A program made the translations under genes and the position numbers. From NCBI GenBank assembly GCA_964459995.1, contig CAYWOR010000014.1, positions 6,357 through 70,356 of the forward strand: a stretch of 64,000 nt of DNA, written 5' to 3'. The notes beneath the pieces were generated by a model, which was not told where the DNA came from, did not search any database, and saw only the letters and a program-made list of their open reading frames with translations. Source of the stretch: CAZSHG01 sp964459995 (lineage in GTDB: Bacteria > UBP14 > UBA6098). Positions 23,822 through 33,245 of this stretch are shown here, one piece after another (positions within the stretch are counted from its first letter, which is position 1; the number at the start of each line of letters is the position of its first letter).

Positions 23822-26053
23822 GTGAAAGATACGAGTTCAAAAAAATCATCCCCCAAGCGAAAATCTCCCGATAAGGGCGACGCCGAGAAACCCGGTCGAT
23901 CGAGGAAACACGACCGTGTTCCGTTAATACTTATTACCATTGTTGTCCTTGCGCACCTGGTATTCTTCCTTCCTTTCCACGGCGTTACTTCGGATATTCC
24001 GGAGATAGACGACATCAGCACTAAAGAAGTAATTGCTCCCTTCAATTTTCCTATCCTAAAGTCCGACGAAGAGCTTGCACGCGAAAGTATGACTGTCAGG
24101 ATGAATGTTCCTGTAATACTCGATTTCAATGCGGAAGTAGGAGATTCAGCACTAAAAGTTTTCGATTCCCTTTGGGAGTCCGCATTGCCTTTTATTGAAA
24201 AAAAGGGGATACCCGGCCGTGTCGATTCAGTTCGAGTCTTCTTCCCGTGGATTTCCGAGGAAGACGCTAAAACCCTTTCTGAGTTCCGTGTGGTCTCAAA
24301 TGTCCGTCAGAATGTCCGTGAAATTCTTACCGAGGTTTATTCCACCGGCGTTTTCGATTGGAAAAGCATGCCGGTTGGCGATACTGCCCATTTATTCAAC
24401 ATTCGAAGAGGCCGTGAGGAGGATATTATCCCTTCCGGAAGAGTCCTTACTCTCGAAGATGCCATTCAAAGACTAAAAGAACGGTCTTTGGAACGATTTT
24501 CCGAATATCCTGAAAAGGGGATGGTTACATTCGAGATAGCACGCGGGCTGATGGCTCCGAATCTCATTCCGGAAATAGAGTTGACACAAGCGAACCGCCA
24601 GAGAGCGGTCGAAAATGTCAAACCTATCCGCGGAAGAGTTCTCAAAGACCAACGTATCGTAGATGCCCACGAACGGATAACAGAAGAGATTCATCAGAAG
24701 CTTGTGTCGCTCGCTATCGCGAAATCAGGAAGATATTCTACAACCCCTTCTGTTTACAATGCTTTTCGTGTTGTTGGACGCTTGTTTTTGACGTTATTAC
24801 TTATCGTAATATTCTCATATTATGTAAGGAACTATTTTAACGACATATGGACAGATACATCAAAATTCGCCGTGGTGCTCTTTTCGATATGGCTACCGGG
24901 GTTGTTCGGTTTTATTTTTAGAATAACGAATTGGCCGGAACTGCTTATACCCATAGCTTTTTCTGCAACATTAATCGCGGTGCTTTTCGGAAGCCAGCTG
25001 GGGATTGTCGTTGTGGTAACCTCCACGATGATCCTCGCGGTTGCCGGAGGTAGCTCCGTTTCTTCGATGATAATATTGCTTATCGAGGGCATTGTCGCGG
25101 CGGAGATGTTTTCCCATCTCGCGCAGAGACGCCAAAGTATCCGTCCGATAGCCTATACGCTTGTCGCGAGCGTGATAGCAGTAATAATACTCGATTTCAT
25201 GTCTTTTGTAGAGTTTGGTAAAATGTGGCCAAAGGCTCTTTCTGTAAGCGCTGGAAGCATTTTTGGGCCACTGTTGGCAATCGCTCTTATTCCGGTTTTC
25301 GAAAAAATTGTCGGAGTCGTTACTGATTTTACACTGGTCGAGTTTGCGAACACAAACGCGCCGGTTCTTCAGCAATTAGCAATCGAAGCACCGGGGACTT
25401 ATCATCATAGTATGGTTGTCGGCACTCTTGCAGAAAGGGCCGCAGAGGCTACCGGTGCAAATGCCTTGCTTGCCAAAGTTGGCGGATTGTATCATGATAT
25501 AGGAAAACTGACCCATCCGGAGTATTTTTCCGAGAATCTTAGCGATGAAAATCCGCATGACAAACTTAGCCCACATATGAGCTTCCTCGTGCTTTCGGCG
25601 CATGTGAAAGAGGGTATCCGTCTCGGACGAATCCACGATATTCCGGAAGCCATAATCGACATTGTAAGGCAACATCACGGCGACGCGGCGATGAGGTTCT
25701 TCTATGAACAGGCCAAAGTCGGCGATCCATCGGTTACCGAAGATGCTTTTCGATATCCCGGCCCTAAGCCGCAGACTCGTGAAGCCGCCATCATAATGCT
25801 CGCAGACAGTGTCGAGGCGAAAATTCGATCCATGAACAAAGTCGATGTTAGTCAACTTACAAAAATAATTAAGGACACGATCGACGATAAATTCGAGACC
25901 GGTCAGCTTTCGGAGACTGATATTACAACAAAAGACTTGAATTTGATAACAAAATCTTTCGCTACAATAATGGAGGGCGTTCTACATCGAAGGCCGAATC
26001 TCGAAAACCGCGAGATCAAACCACTCGATGGCGGAATATTCGATGAAGATTAA
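23822..26053 (+). CDS. 7TM-HD (PgpH-like) cyclic-dinucleotide phosphodiesterase
   Basis: 743 aa. A basic N-terminus (KSPDKGDAEKPGRSRKH) and first membrane helix lead to an extracytoplasmic 7TMR-HDED region (to about residue 300). A block of about seven helices follows, then a cytoplasmic HD domain. HD motifs: GTYHHSMVVGTLAERAAEA, AKVGGLYHDIGKLTHPEYF, LSAHVKEGIRLG, VRQHHGD, and MLADSVEAKIR. In Firmicutes PgpH hydrolyses c-di-AMP to pApA; the same activity is inferred here. The usual neighbour ybeY is absent, but a CorC-type gene follows after 33 bp. Confidence 0.9.
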   Translation: MKDTSSKKSSPKRKSPDKGDAEKPGRSRKHDRVPLILITIVVLAHLVFFLPFHGVTSDIPEIDDISTKEVIAPFNFPILKSDEELARESMTVRMNVPVILDFNAEVGDSALKVFDSLWESALPFIEKKGIPGRVDSVRVFFPWISEEDAKTLSEFRVVSNVRQNVREILTEVYSTGVFDWKSMPVGDTAHLFNIRRGREEDIIPSGRVLTLEDAIQRLKERSLERFSEYPEKGMVTFEIARGLMAPNLIPEIELTQANRQRAVENVKPIRGRVLKDQRIVDAHERITEEIHQKLVSLAIAKSGRYSTTPSVYNAFRVVGRLFLTLLLIVIFSYYVRNYFNDIWTDTSKFAVVLFSIWLPGLFGFIFRITNWPELLIPIAFSATLIAVLFGSQLGIVVVVTSTMILAVAGGSSVSSMIILLIEGIVAAEMFSHLAQRRQSIRPIAYTLVASVIAVIILDFMSFVEFGKMWPKALSVSAGSIFGPLLAIALIPVFEKIVGVVTDFTLVEFANTNAPVLQQLAIEAPGTYHHSMVVGTLAERAAEATGANALLAKVGGLYHDIGKLTHPEYFSENLSDENPHDKLSPHMSFLVLSAHVKEGIRLGRIHDIPEAIIDIVRQHHGDAAMRFFYEQAKVGDPSVTEDAFRYPGPKPQTREAAIIMLADSVEAKIRSMNKVDVSQLTKIIKDTIDDKFETGQLSETDITTKDLNLITKSFATIMEGVLHRRPNLENREIKPLDGGIFDED

Positions 26054-26086
26054 ACATGGGAGGTTTTTCCCTGCCTTGGGAATCGT

Positions 26087-27337
26087 ATGTTAGGATATAT
26101 ATTGATACTGGCTTCTTATTTTCTCGTTATGGTTTTCATAAGTAGCTTCTCTTCCGCGGAAAACCTTGTCTTTTCGCTTTCAGCGGACGATATTCGCGAG
26201 CTATCCTCGCGCGAAGACCATGATAGCAAATGGCTCTCTGATAGGCTTAAGAAGCCGCGAGAGTTTGCATTGCTTTTCGTGGTGGTTCGAACTTTGCTCT
26301 TTACAATAGCCGCTATTCTACTGTTCGCATTATCGAGAATGATTGGCGAATGGTGGTTTGCGGCAGTATGTGCTTTAGTTTTCTGGATAACCGTGGTGCT
26401 TTTCGGGTTCGCTTTTCCGGGTGGGGCAATTCGTGGAAATAAACTCGAAAAAGCACTGAGGAAACTTCCCACTATAAGATTTGCTAATGTTCTTTTAGCC
26501 CCATTTCTGATTGTCTGGAAAGCAACATTGAGGCTTCTCGCACCAGAAGGAGGCATTGGCGGCCCGTTGGCTATCGAACGCGAGCTTGACGCTCTTATTC
26601 CCGACGAAGAGGGCTTTGCGGGGCTGGAGACCGAGGAAAAGGAAATGATTCGCCACGTGGTCGAGTTTGGAGATACCACTGTGCGCGAAGTAATGGTGCC
26701 ACGAATCGATATGGTTTGTGTTCCGGCGGATGCAACGCCTCGAGAAGCTGTGGAGATGATTTCGGAAATGGGGCATAGCCGTATTCCTATCTACGAAGAC
26801 AGAGTGGACAACATCGTTGGCGTTCTATATGCCAAAGATCTTCTTCTTGCAATTTCCAAAGAAGAAAATATCGAGAACCTTAGGCAAATTGCACGCGAGC
26901 CATATTTTGTTCCGGAAGCCAAAAAAACCGCAAGCTTGCTTAGGGTTTTCAAAAAGGACAGAATGCATATGGCCATCGTCGTGGACGAATACGGTGGAAC
27001 CGCTGGATTAGTAACAATCGAGGACTTGCTCGAAGAGATTGTCGGTGAGATTCATGATGAATATGACGCCGAAGAGGTTCATATAAAAAAGCTCGACGAC
27101 AATGCTTATCTTGTGGACGCCAAACTCCAGATTGACGAGATAAATGAAGCTTTGAACATAAATCTGCCCGAAGAGGATGTCGAGACATTGGGAGGATTTA
27201 TCTATGGCCTCGCGGAGGCTATCCCAGTTCCGGGAGATAAGTTCGAATACGAAGATCTGCTTCTAATTGTGGAATCTGTTCTCAGGCAAAGAGTTAAATA
27301 CGTGAAGATTATTATAAAGGAATCCGAGGAGAAATAG
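26087..27337 (+). CDS. CorC/HlyC-family protein (CNNM membrane domain plus CBS pair)
   Basis: 416 aa. Residues 1-150 contain three to four membrane helices of the CNNM/DUF21 type. A linker helix (ETEEKEMIRHVVEFGDTTVREVMVPRIDM) enters two CBS domains (HSRIPIYEDRVDNIVGVLYAKDLL; MHMAIVVDEYGGTAGLVTIEDLLEEIVGEI). The C-terminal CorC_HlyC transporter-associated domain ends at about residue 410. Members bind adenine nucleotides and take part in magnesium or cobalt homeostasis; some are annotated as haemolysins. Cation specificity cannot be read from the sequence. It is 3 bp before the next gene. Confidence 0.92.
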   Translation: MLGYILILASYFLVMVFISSFSSAENLVFSLSADDIRELSSREDHDSKWLSDRLKKPREFALLFVVVRTLLFTIAAILLFALSRMIGEWWFAAVCALVFWITVVLFGFAFPGGAIRGNKLEKALRKLPTIRFANVLLAPFLIVWKATLRLLAPEGGIGGPLAIERELDALIPDEEGFAGLETEEKEMIRHVVEFGDTTVREVMVPRIDMVCVPADATPREAVEMISEMGHSRIPIYEDRVDNIVGVLYAKDLLLAISKEENIENLRQIAREPYFVPEAKKTASLLRVFKKDRMHMAIVVDEYGGTAGLVTIEDLLEEIVGEIHDEYDAEEVHIKKLDDNAYLVDAKLQIDEINEALNINLPEEDVETLGGFIYGLAEAIPVPGDKFEYEDLLLIVESVLRQRVKYVKIIIKESEEK

Positions 27338-27340
27338 AAA

Positions 27341-30300
27341 ATGCGCAAATTCAACACGACAATAATCGCGGTTATACTTTCTTGTATCTGTCTTATGGGC
27401 TACAACATTGAAGTAATACACTCTGACATTCGCGGTTTCAGCGCCGGTTTCCAGCTTGGGGAATATGAAATTGAACACAATGGCGAATATTCGTCGGTGT
27501 TGATCGATGAAATCGGCTGGGCTTCGATTCCGGGAGAGCCGGAGTTGCCGATAGCTTCAGAATTTATCCTTATGAACGAAATTTCGGAGCCGGCGATAAC
27601 TATTACCTTTGCGACAACCGAGACAATTTATTCTCCACCGCCGAACCCAACCAACGTCCCCCTTTCCGAAAGCGGCCAAAGAAATGGATTCTTTCCGGGA
27701 GAATCGCATATTTACAGAACCTCGGGTGTTTTTCCAGACAAGATTGTCGAGATAAATCACGCTGGAGTTTCGCGTGGCTATCGATTAGGCTTACTTTCTG
27801 TGAACCCTGTTCGCTACGATTTCCAGCTTGGAGCGTATTTGGTTCATCGCAAGATCGAGTTCGAGGTCGATCTCGGCGGTGAAATCGCGATGCCTTCAGA
27901 ACGCCTCAACAGTGCACCTTTCGCGAGAATGATGGCCTCCTATGTCTTCAACGGCAATGTTTTACCTTCCACACTGCCCGGCGACCCGGGAACATATGTG
28001 ATAATTACTCCCGATAACTGCTGGAGCGTGATGGAAGAGTTCGCCCAATACAAAAGGACACGCGGGCACAAAGTAATCCATAAAAGGCTTTCCGAACTCG
28101 GTTCACCCCCGTCGAGGCACGACATTAAGAACTATGTTCAGGACCTCTATAACACTGAAAATCCAGCACCTACATTCATGATCCTCGTCGGCGATGTTAC
28201 CATGAACGACGGAACAGCTGTTCCGGATTATAATTACGGCTATTATTATTCCGGGCATGGCTATTCGTTACTCGAAGGCGACGATTATTTCTCGGATTTA
28301 TTCTTTGGAAGATGGTCTATCGATAATATCAACGAATGCCGTATCTATTCTCAAAAGGTCAGATGGTATGAGACCACTCCGACTTCAGGCGGTTCGGATT
28401 GGCTGACGAGAGCAACGGTAATTGCCACCTATGACCACGCTGTGTCGCCTGTATGGAATGTTCTTTGGGTTCGCGAGCTTCTTCTTAGCTATGGCTATTC
28501 TCAAGTCGATACTTTCTTCGAACGCGGTTCGATCGTTCCATCTCCAGCGGAGATTTCTGCACCTATAAACGCCGGACTTGGAATAATTAATTACCGAGGT
28601 TGGGCTGGAAGTAATGGTTGGTGGGAGCCTCAATACACAGTTACGGATGTTATGACGCTTAACAATTCTCAGGCTTATCCGGTTGTAACGAGCATAGTTT
28701 GTGGCACCGGTGATTATGGGGCTTTTACCGACCCATGTTTTGGTGAGGCTTGGCTTCGAGCCGGCACAGTTGCAACCCCTCGCGGCGGTGCGGCATTTTT
28801 CGGCACTACAGACCACGACACGAATACAAGATATAATAATCCTATTAACGGCGGTTTCTATACTAGTCTGTTCGTTCAAGATTTACCACATATGGGGCAA
28901 TGCGAATGGATCGCGAAGGCCGAGTGTTTAAGGCTTCATCCGCGGGAATATTCTCATATCGAGTTGTATTTTCACAGCTATGGCACTCTCGGTGATCCTG
29001 GGCTTATGATGCAACGTTTTGCGCCGGGAATTCTCGAGGTTAGCCACGATGTTATAGAGAATGGCGCATTAGTCCGCGTCGATGTTGCCGAAAGCGGATT
29101 CCCTGTCGAGGATGCCACTGTTTGCATGTATCGTCTCGAGACAGGCGATTTTTCCTTCGCACATACCGACTTCATGGGCAAAACCGAGCTGTATGTCCCC
29201 GGAGCAGGCGGCGGCAGAATCGTGCTGACCGTTTACGCACCTTTCCATACAACCTATGTCGATACAGTCGAGGTTTCCGGACGTCCGGGGTTTAGGGTTC
29301 TCGGATACGAAATCGAGGATACTATCGTCGGCAACGGTAACGGTCTTCTCGATCCAAACGAAATAGCGGTTCTTCGTATAACGGTCGAGAATTACTCGTT
29401 CTTGGCAATAAGTCCTGTCGAGGCCTATCTTTGGGTCGATCACCGTGGCGTTTTTGTCCGCGATGAATTCGATTCCGCAACGATCGAGGGTTTCTCGACG
29501 AACGAACTTGTCTTCACAATCGAAACGAACGGCGAAGCAACCGGTGGCGGCCCCGCTGTTATGCAACTTCTCTGCGATTCCCGAAACGGCAGGACTTTAT
29601 TGCCCATAACGATACCGGTTCCGCGCGGTGGAATCTCTATCGATTCCATTCGTGTGAATGACAGTGCGGGCGGGGACGGCGACTGGACTCTCGAACCGGG
29701 AGAAAGCGGCAGAGCCTCTGTGCTTATAACAAATCACGGAGCTGGAAACATCGACCCCTTCGCGATAAATCTCTACTCAACAAGCGGATGGGTGAGTATT
29801 CCCAGTGGCGATTCAGTTATCGTGCCGACTATTCCGCCTATGTCCTCAGTTTGGTCAAACGAATTCGATGTTAGTGCCCATGACGAGGCTTTCCATGGTT
29901 ATCCGGTCGGAATAGAGATACATTACAACGACCGAGACCTATTCATCACGACTCAAACTCTCAAACTTGGCACACGTAACTCCGACGACCCCATGGGAAG
30001 CGACGCATGGGGATATTTCGCCTACGACCACACCGACATCGCCGCAGGGATTCTTCCGGGTGTATTCGAGGACATCTCCGCCACCGGCACCTTCGTTTCG
30101 GTTGGCGACGATGAAAACATCTATCTCGCATTGCCTTTCGAGTTCATCTATTACGGCGAAAGCTACGATACAATTACCGTCAATACAAACGGCTGGGCCG
30201 CTCCGGGAATACAACCTTGGTTCATGCTCGATTTCTATAATCTTCCGATACCCGCTCCCAACGGCCCATGGGGAACTCTGGCGGTTTTCTGGGATGACCT

Positions 30301-31447
30301 AAATCCACGATCCGGCGGTGGCATCTATTATCAAGACCTCGGGGACAGATTCATCGTCCAATGGCAAAATATGGGGCATGTGCGCCATTCCGAAGTTGAT
30401 AACACCTTCCAGATTGCCCTCTTCGATCAGACAACTCATCCGACACGAACCGGAGATTCCGAAATCGAGTTCAGATATACCGGCACTATTCTCGACCTCG
30501 ATTCAACCGGCGAATATTCAACAGTCGGAATCGAATCCCCGGATCACGGAATGGGCATCGAGTATCTATTCACAGCCTATTACGATGACGGTGCGGCGCT
30601 TATTGACGGCGGCACTTCGATAAAGTTCACAACTAATTGCGGTTCAGCGCTAATCACCGGCCATGTCGATCTCGAAGGCGATGTTCCGACAAGTGCGATT
30701 ATATCCACCGACCTCGGCCAAATAACCCGCCCGAAAACCTCGGGCGATTGGCGTCTTCTGGAACTCCCTGCGGGGGATTATGTGCTTACCTGCAAAGCGC
30801 CCTATCATTTCCCGCGCGCGGAAAGCCTCTCTCTTATCGCCGATGAGCACGCTGTCGTCGATTACGCCCTCAACCATATACCGACTCCGGCGGGGATCGA
30901 TGTCTCGCAAGGTGAGATTACCGAAATTAGGCTCAATTGGATGTCGGCACCTTCCGCGGAATTGCCTTTTAGCGGCTATCGCCTTCTCAAATACAACGCT
31001 CCGGGAGGCTTGCCGGAAATCATCGAAACGTCGGACACTTTTTACATCGACGATTCTGCGGAGACCGGCAGGAAATATTTTTATCGAGTCCAATTCGATT
31101 ATTCCCGACATTTGAGTTTACCATCGCAGATTGTCGAAGGCTGGCGCGAGCTTAACACATCTGTCGATGAAACCGAACTGCCTAAGGAACTCTCGTTGAA
31201 CGCCTCGCCGAACCCCTTCAACGCGGTGCTTCGCATAGAAATCGAGGTTCCGGAGGGAGAGGCCGCGAGATTGGATATATTCGATGTTCTCGGACGGCGC
31301 GTTTACGAAACGCGGGCAATTACTGGACGAAATGTCCTTCATTGGAAGGGCGATTATGCCGGTGCAGAATTGCCAAGCGGGGTGTATTTCCTGCGAATTT
31401 CGACCGAAACGAAGTCGATATGCAAGCGCGCTGTATTGTTAAAATAA
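27341..31447 (+). CDS. Giant C25 (gingipain-like) secreted protein, T9SS sorting domain, His replaced
   Basis: 1,368 aa. Signal-like N-terminus (NTTIIAVILSCICLMG), a propeptide region to about 190, then a caspase-fold C25 domain: YVIITPDNCWSVMEEFAQY, GHKVIHKRLSEL, FMILVGDVTM, DDYFSDLFFGRW, and the catalytic-Cys segment VVTSIVCGTGDYGAF. The position of the catalytic His, usually Gly-His-Gly, reads NYRGWAGSNGWW, so activity is doubtful. Ig-like domains, a DUF-type beta domain around 890-1100 and a carboxypeptidase-regulatory-like segment follow. The type A sorting domain is SPNPFNAVLRIEIE ... GVYFLRISTE. Likely a surface protein or sheddase relative. Confidence 0.85.
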   Translation: MRKFNTTIIAVILSCICLMGYNIEVIHSDIRGFSAGFQLGEYEIEHNGEYSSVLIDEIGWASIPGEPELPIASEFILMNEISEPAITITFATTETIYSPPPNPTNVPLSESGQRNGFFPGESHIYRTSGVFPDKIVEINHAGVSRGYRLGLLSVNPVRYDFQLGAYLVHRKIEFEVDLGGEIAMPSERLNSAPFARMMASYVFNGNVLPSTLPGDPGTYVIITPDNCWSVMEEFAQYKRTRGHKVIHKRLSELGSPPSRHDIKNYVQDLYNTENPAPTFMILVGDVTMNDGTAVPDYNYGYYYSGHGYSLLEGDDYFSDLFFGRWSIDNINECRIYSQKVRWYETTPTSGGSDWLTRATVIATYDHAVSPVWNVLWVRELLLSYGYSQVDTFFERGSIVPSPAEISAPINAGLGIINYRGWAGSNGWWEPQYTVTDVMTLNNSQAYPVVTSIVCGTGDYGAFTDPCFGEAWLRAGTVATPRGGAAFFGTTDHDTNTRYNNPINGGFYTSLFVQDLPHMGQCEWIAKAECLRLHPREYSHIELYFHSYGTLGDPGLMMQRFAPGILEVSHDVIENGALVRVDVAESGFPVEDATVCMYRLETGDFSFAHTDFMGKTELYVPGAGGGRIVLTVYAPFHTTYVDTVEVSGRPGFRVLGYEIEDTIVGNGNGLLDPNEIAVLRITVENYSFLAISPVEAYLWVDHRGVFVRDEFDSATIEGFSTNELVFTIETNGEATGGGPAVMQLLCDSRNGRTLLPITIPVPRGGISIDSIRVNDSAGGDGDWTLEPGESGRASVLITNHGAGNIDPFAINLYSTSGWVSIPSGDSVIVPTIPPMSSVWSNEFDVSAHDEAFHGYPVGIEIHYNDRDLFITTQTLKLGTRNSDDPMGSDAWGYFAYDHTDIAAGILPGVFEDISATGTFVSVGDDENIYLALPFEFIYYGESYDTITVNTNGWAAPGIQPWFMLDFYNLPIPAPNGPWGTLAVFWDDLNPRSGGGIYYQDLGDRFIVQWQNMGHVRHSEVDNTFQIALFDQTTHPTRTGDSEIEFRYTGTILDLDSTGEYSTVGIESPDHGMGIEYLFTAYYDDGAALIDGGTSIKFTTNCGSALITGHVDLEGDVPTSAIISTDLGQITRPKTSGDWRLLELPAGDYVLTCKAPYHFPRAESLSLIADEHAVVDYALNHIPTPAGIDVSQGEITEIRLNWMSAPSAELPFSGYRLLKYNAPGGLPEIIETSDTFYIDDSAETGRKYFYRVQFDYSRHLSLPSQIVEGWRELNTSVDETELPKELSLNASPNPFNAVLRIEIEVPEGEAARLDIFDVLGRRVYETRAITGRNVLHWKGDYAGAELPSGVYFLRISTETKSICKRAVLLK

Positions 31448-31521
31448 ACAATTTGTGAAAAATCAAGGGCGATCTGACAAATCGCTAAACGAATAGAAAA
31501 CAAACACATCAGGAGGTATAA

Positions 31522-32826
31522 ATGACAGAACCTATCATCATCGGCGTATGGGCGCGTGAAATCCTCGACAGCAGAGGCAATCCGACGCTCGAAGTCGAAA
31601 TCGAACTAGAATCGGGCGCAATTGGCTGGGCCGCGGTTCCAAGTGGGGCTTCTACCGGAAGCCACGAGGCGGTCGAACTTCGCGACGGCGACCCTGACCG
31701 TTATCTCGGCAAGGGTGTTTTAAAAGCAATCGATAATGTCAACGAGGTCATCGCACCTGAAATTATCGATCTCGATGCTACCGATCAGCTTGGAATCGAC
31801 AAGCTCATGATCGACTTGGACGGCACCCCGAACAAGGGCAAACTCGGCGCAAATGCAATACTTGGCGTTTCTATGGCAGTTACACGCGCCGCCGCGAACC
31901 ATATGGAATTGCCGCTTTATCAATACATAGGCGGAATTAACAGCAGAACTTTGCCTGTGCCGATGCTGAACGTAATAAATGGCGGTGCTCATGCGAGCAA
32001 CAATCTCGACATTCAGGAATTTATGATGCTTCCCGCGGGTGCTCACAGTATCGGCGAGGCGATTCGTGCCGCAAGCGAGACTTTCAAATCGCTAAAGAAA
32101 ATCCTCGACAAGCACGGTCTCGTAACTGCGGTCGGCGACGAGGGCGGAATGGCTCCGACACTGAAATCTAACCGTGAAGCGATCGAATTCATCCTTCGCG
32201 CTATCGAGATGGCCGGGTATCGTCCAGGTGAGGATATTTGGATAACTATCGACGCCGCCGCGTCTGAATTCTACGATTCCGAAAGAAAGCTTTACTGTTT
32301 GAAGGCCGAGAATAAGGAACTGGACTACTCGGGTATGATCGATTATTACGGCAGTTTAATCGCCGATTATCCTATCCTTAGCATCGAAGACCCCTTGGCC
32401 GAGGACGATTGGGAAGGCTGGAAAGCTATGACTGCGGCTCAAGGCGACAAAATTCAGATTGTCGGCGACGATATTTTCGTAACTAATCCCGATAGGATTC
32501 GCCTCGGTATTGAAAATAGAACAGCCAACGCGGCACTTATCAAATTGAACCAAATCGGCACTGTAACCGAAACACTCGATGCCATTAAAATGTCCCTCAA
32601 CGCCGGTTGGGGCGCGGTTATTTCGCATCGTTCCGGAGAGACCGAGGACACTTTCATAGCCGATCTCGCAGTGGCGACAGGAGTCGCTCAGATAAAGACC
32701 GGAAGCATTTGCAGAGGCGAGAGAATCGCGAAGTATAACCAGCTAATGCGCATTGAAGAAGAACTTACCGGAGTATGGATTTATCCCGATCCGGCGGATA
32801 TCTACCCAAGATTGCGGAAATATTAA
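31522..32826 (+). CDS. eno: Enolase
   Basis: 434 aa, strong AGGAGG site. It converts 2-phosphoglycerate to phosphoenolpyruvate in glycolysis. Landmarks: AREILDSRGNPTLEVEI, PSGASTGSHEAVELRD, VGDEGGMAP (catalytic Glu), SIEDPLAEDDWEGW and GDDIFVTNP (metal ligands), LIKLNQIGTVTET (catalytic Lys) and SHRSGETEDTFIADLAV. Full length. It is followed by an ftsB-like gene, a widespread pairing. Confidence 0.99.
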   Translation: MTEPIIIGVWAREILDSRGNPTLEVEIELESGAIGWAAVPSGASTGSHEAVELRDGDPDRYLGKGVLKAIDNVNEVIAPEIIDLDATDQLGIDKLMIDLDGTPNKGKLGANAILGVSMAVTRAAANHMELPLYQYIGGINSRTLPVPMLNVINGGAHASNNLDIQEFMMLPAGAHSIGEAIRAASETFKSLKKILDKHGLVTAVGDEGGMAPTLKSNREAIEFILRAIEMAGYRPGEDIWITIDAAASEFYDSERKLYCLKAENKELDYSGMIDYYGSLIADYPILSIEDPLAEDDWEGWKAMTAAQGDKIQIVGDDIFVTNPDRIRLGIENRTANAALIKLNQIGTVTETLDAIKMSLNAGWGAVISHRSGETEDTFIADLAVATGVAQIKTGSICRGERIAKYNQLMRIEEELTGVWIYPDPADIYPRLRKY

Positions 32827-32828
32827 AA

Positions 32829-33191
32829 ATGACCGACAGACGAGCAAAAAGAGAAACTCCATCGAAGGCCAAGTTCCTTCGGTTAGACCCCGAACAACGT
32901 CGCAGGGTCTGGCAGAGGGCGCGATATGCCGGGGTGGCTCTCGTTTTGCTCGTGTTGATTGCTATCATTTTCGGAGGACAATCCGGGTTTATCGCAATTT
33001 ATCGCTACTCCCGCTATGAAAAGATGCTTGAAAAAAGCCTCGATAGTGAGAAGGCGGTAACCGATTCGCTCCAGAATGTTCTCATGCGGCTACGCACCGA
33101 TTCGGATTACCGTGAGCGCGCCGCCCGTGAGAAACTCCGCATGATAGAGGATGGTGAGATGATTTTCCGCTTCGAAGAGGGGACTCATTAG
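32829..33191 (+). CDS. FtsB/DivIC-like cell-division protein
   Basis: 120 aa from ATG 32829, two bases after the enolase stop. The open frame extends upstream inside eno but that part is out of character. A basic cytoplasmic N-terminus (to about residue 33), one transmembrane helix (ALVLLVLIAIIFGG), a coiled-coil stretch (EKMLEKSLDSEKAVTDSLQ ... MRLRTDSDYRERAAREKLRM) and a short tail match septum-forming FtsB/DivIC proteins, which recruit and activate the septal peptidoglycan synthases. The eno-ftsB neighbourhood supports this. Confidence 0.85.
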   Translation: MTDRRAKRETPSKAKFLRLDPEQRRRVWQRARYAGVALVLLVLIAIIFGGQSGFIAIYRYSRYEKMLEKSLDSEKAVTDSLQNVLMRLRTDSDYRERAAREKLRMIEDGEMIFRFEEGTH

Positions 33192-33214
33192 ACTTCTTCT
33201 ATACGGGATTCGGA

Positions 33215-33240
33215 AAAGGGCGGTTCGCGAACCGCCCTTT
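33215..33240. terminator. Bidirectional rho-independent terminator
   Basis: AAAGGGCGGTTCG-CGAACCGCCCTTT is a perfect 26-bp palindrome with T-runs on both sides in the relevant strands. It ends the eno-ftsB transcript and the convergent amylase transcript. Confidence 0.9.
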
Positions 33241-33245
33241 TTTTG

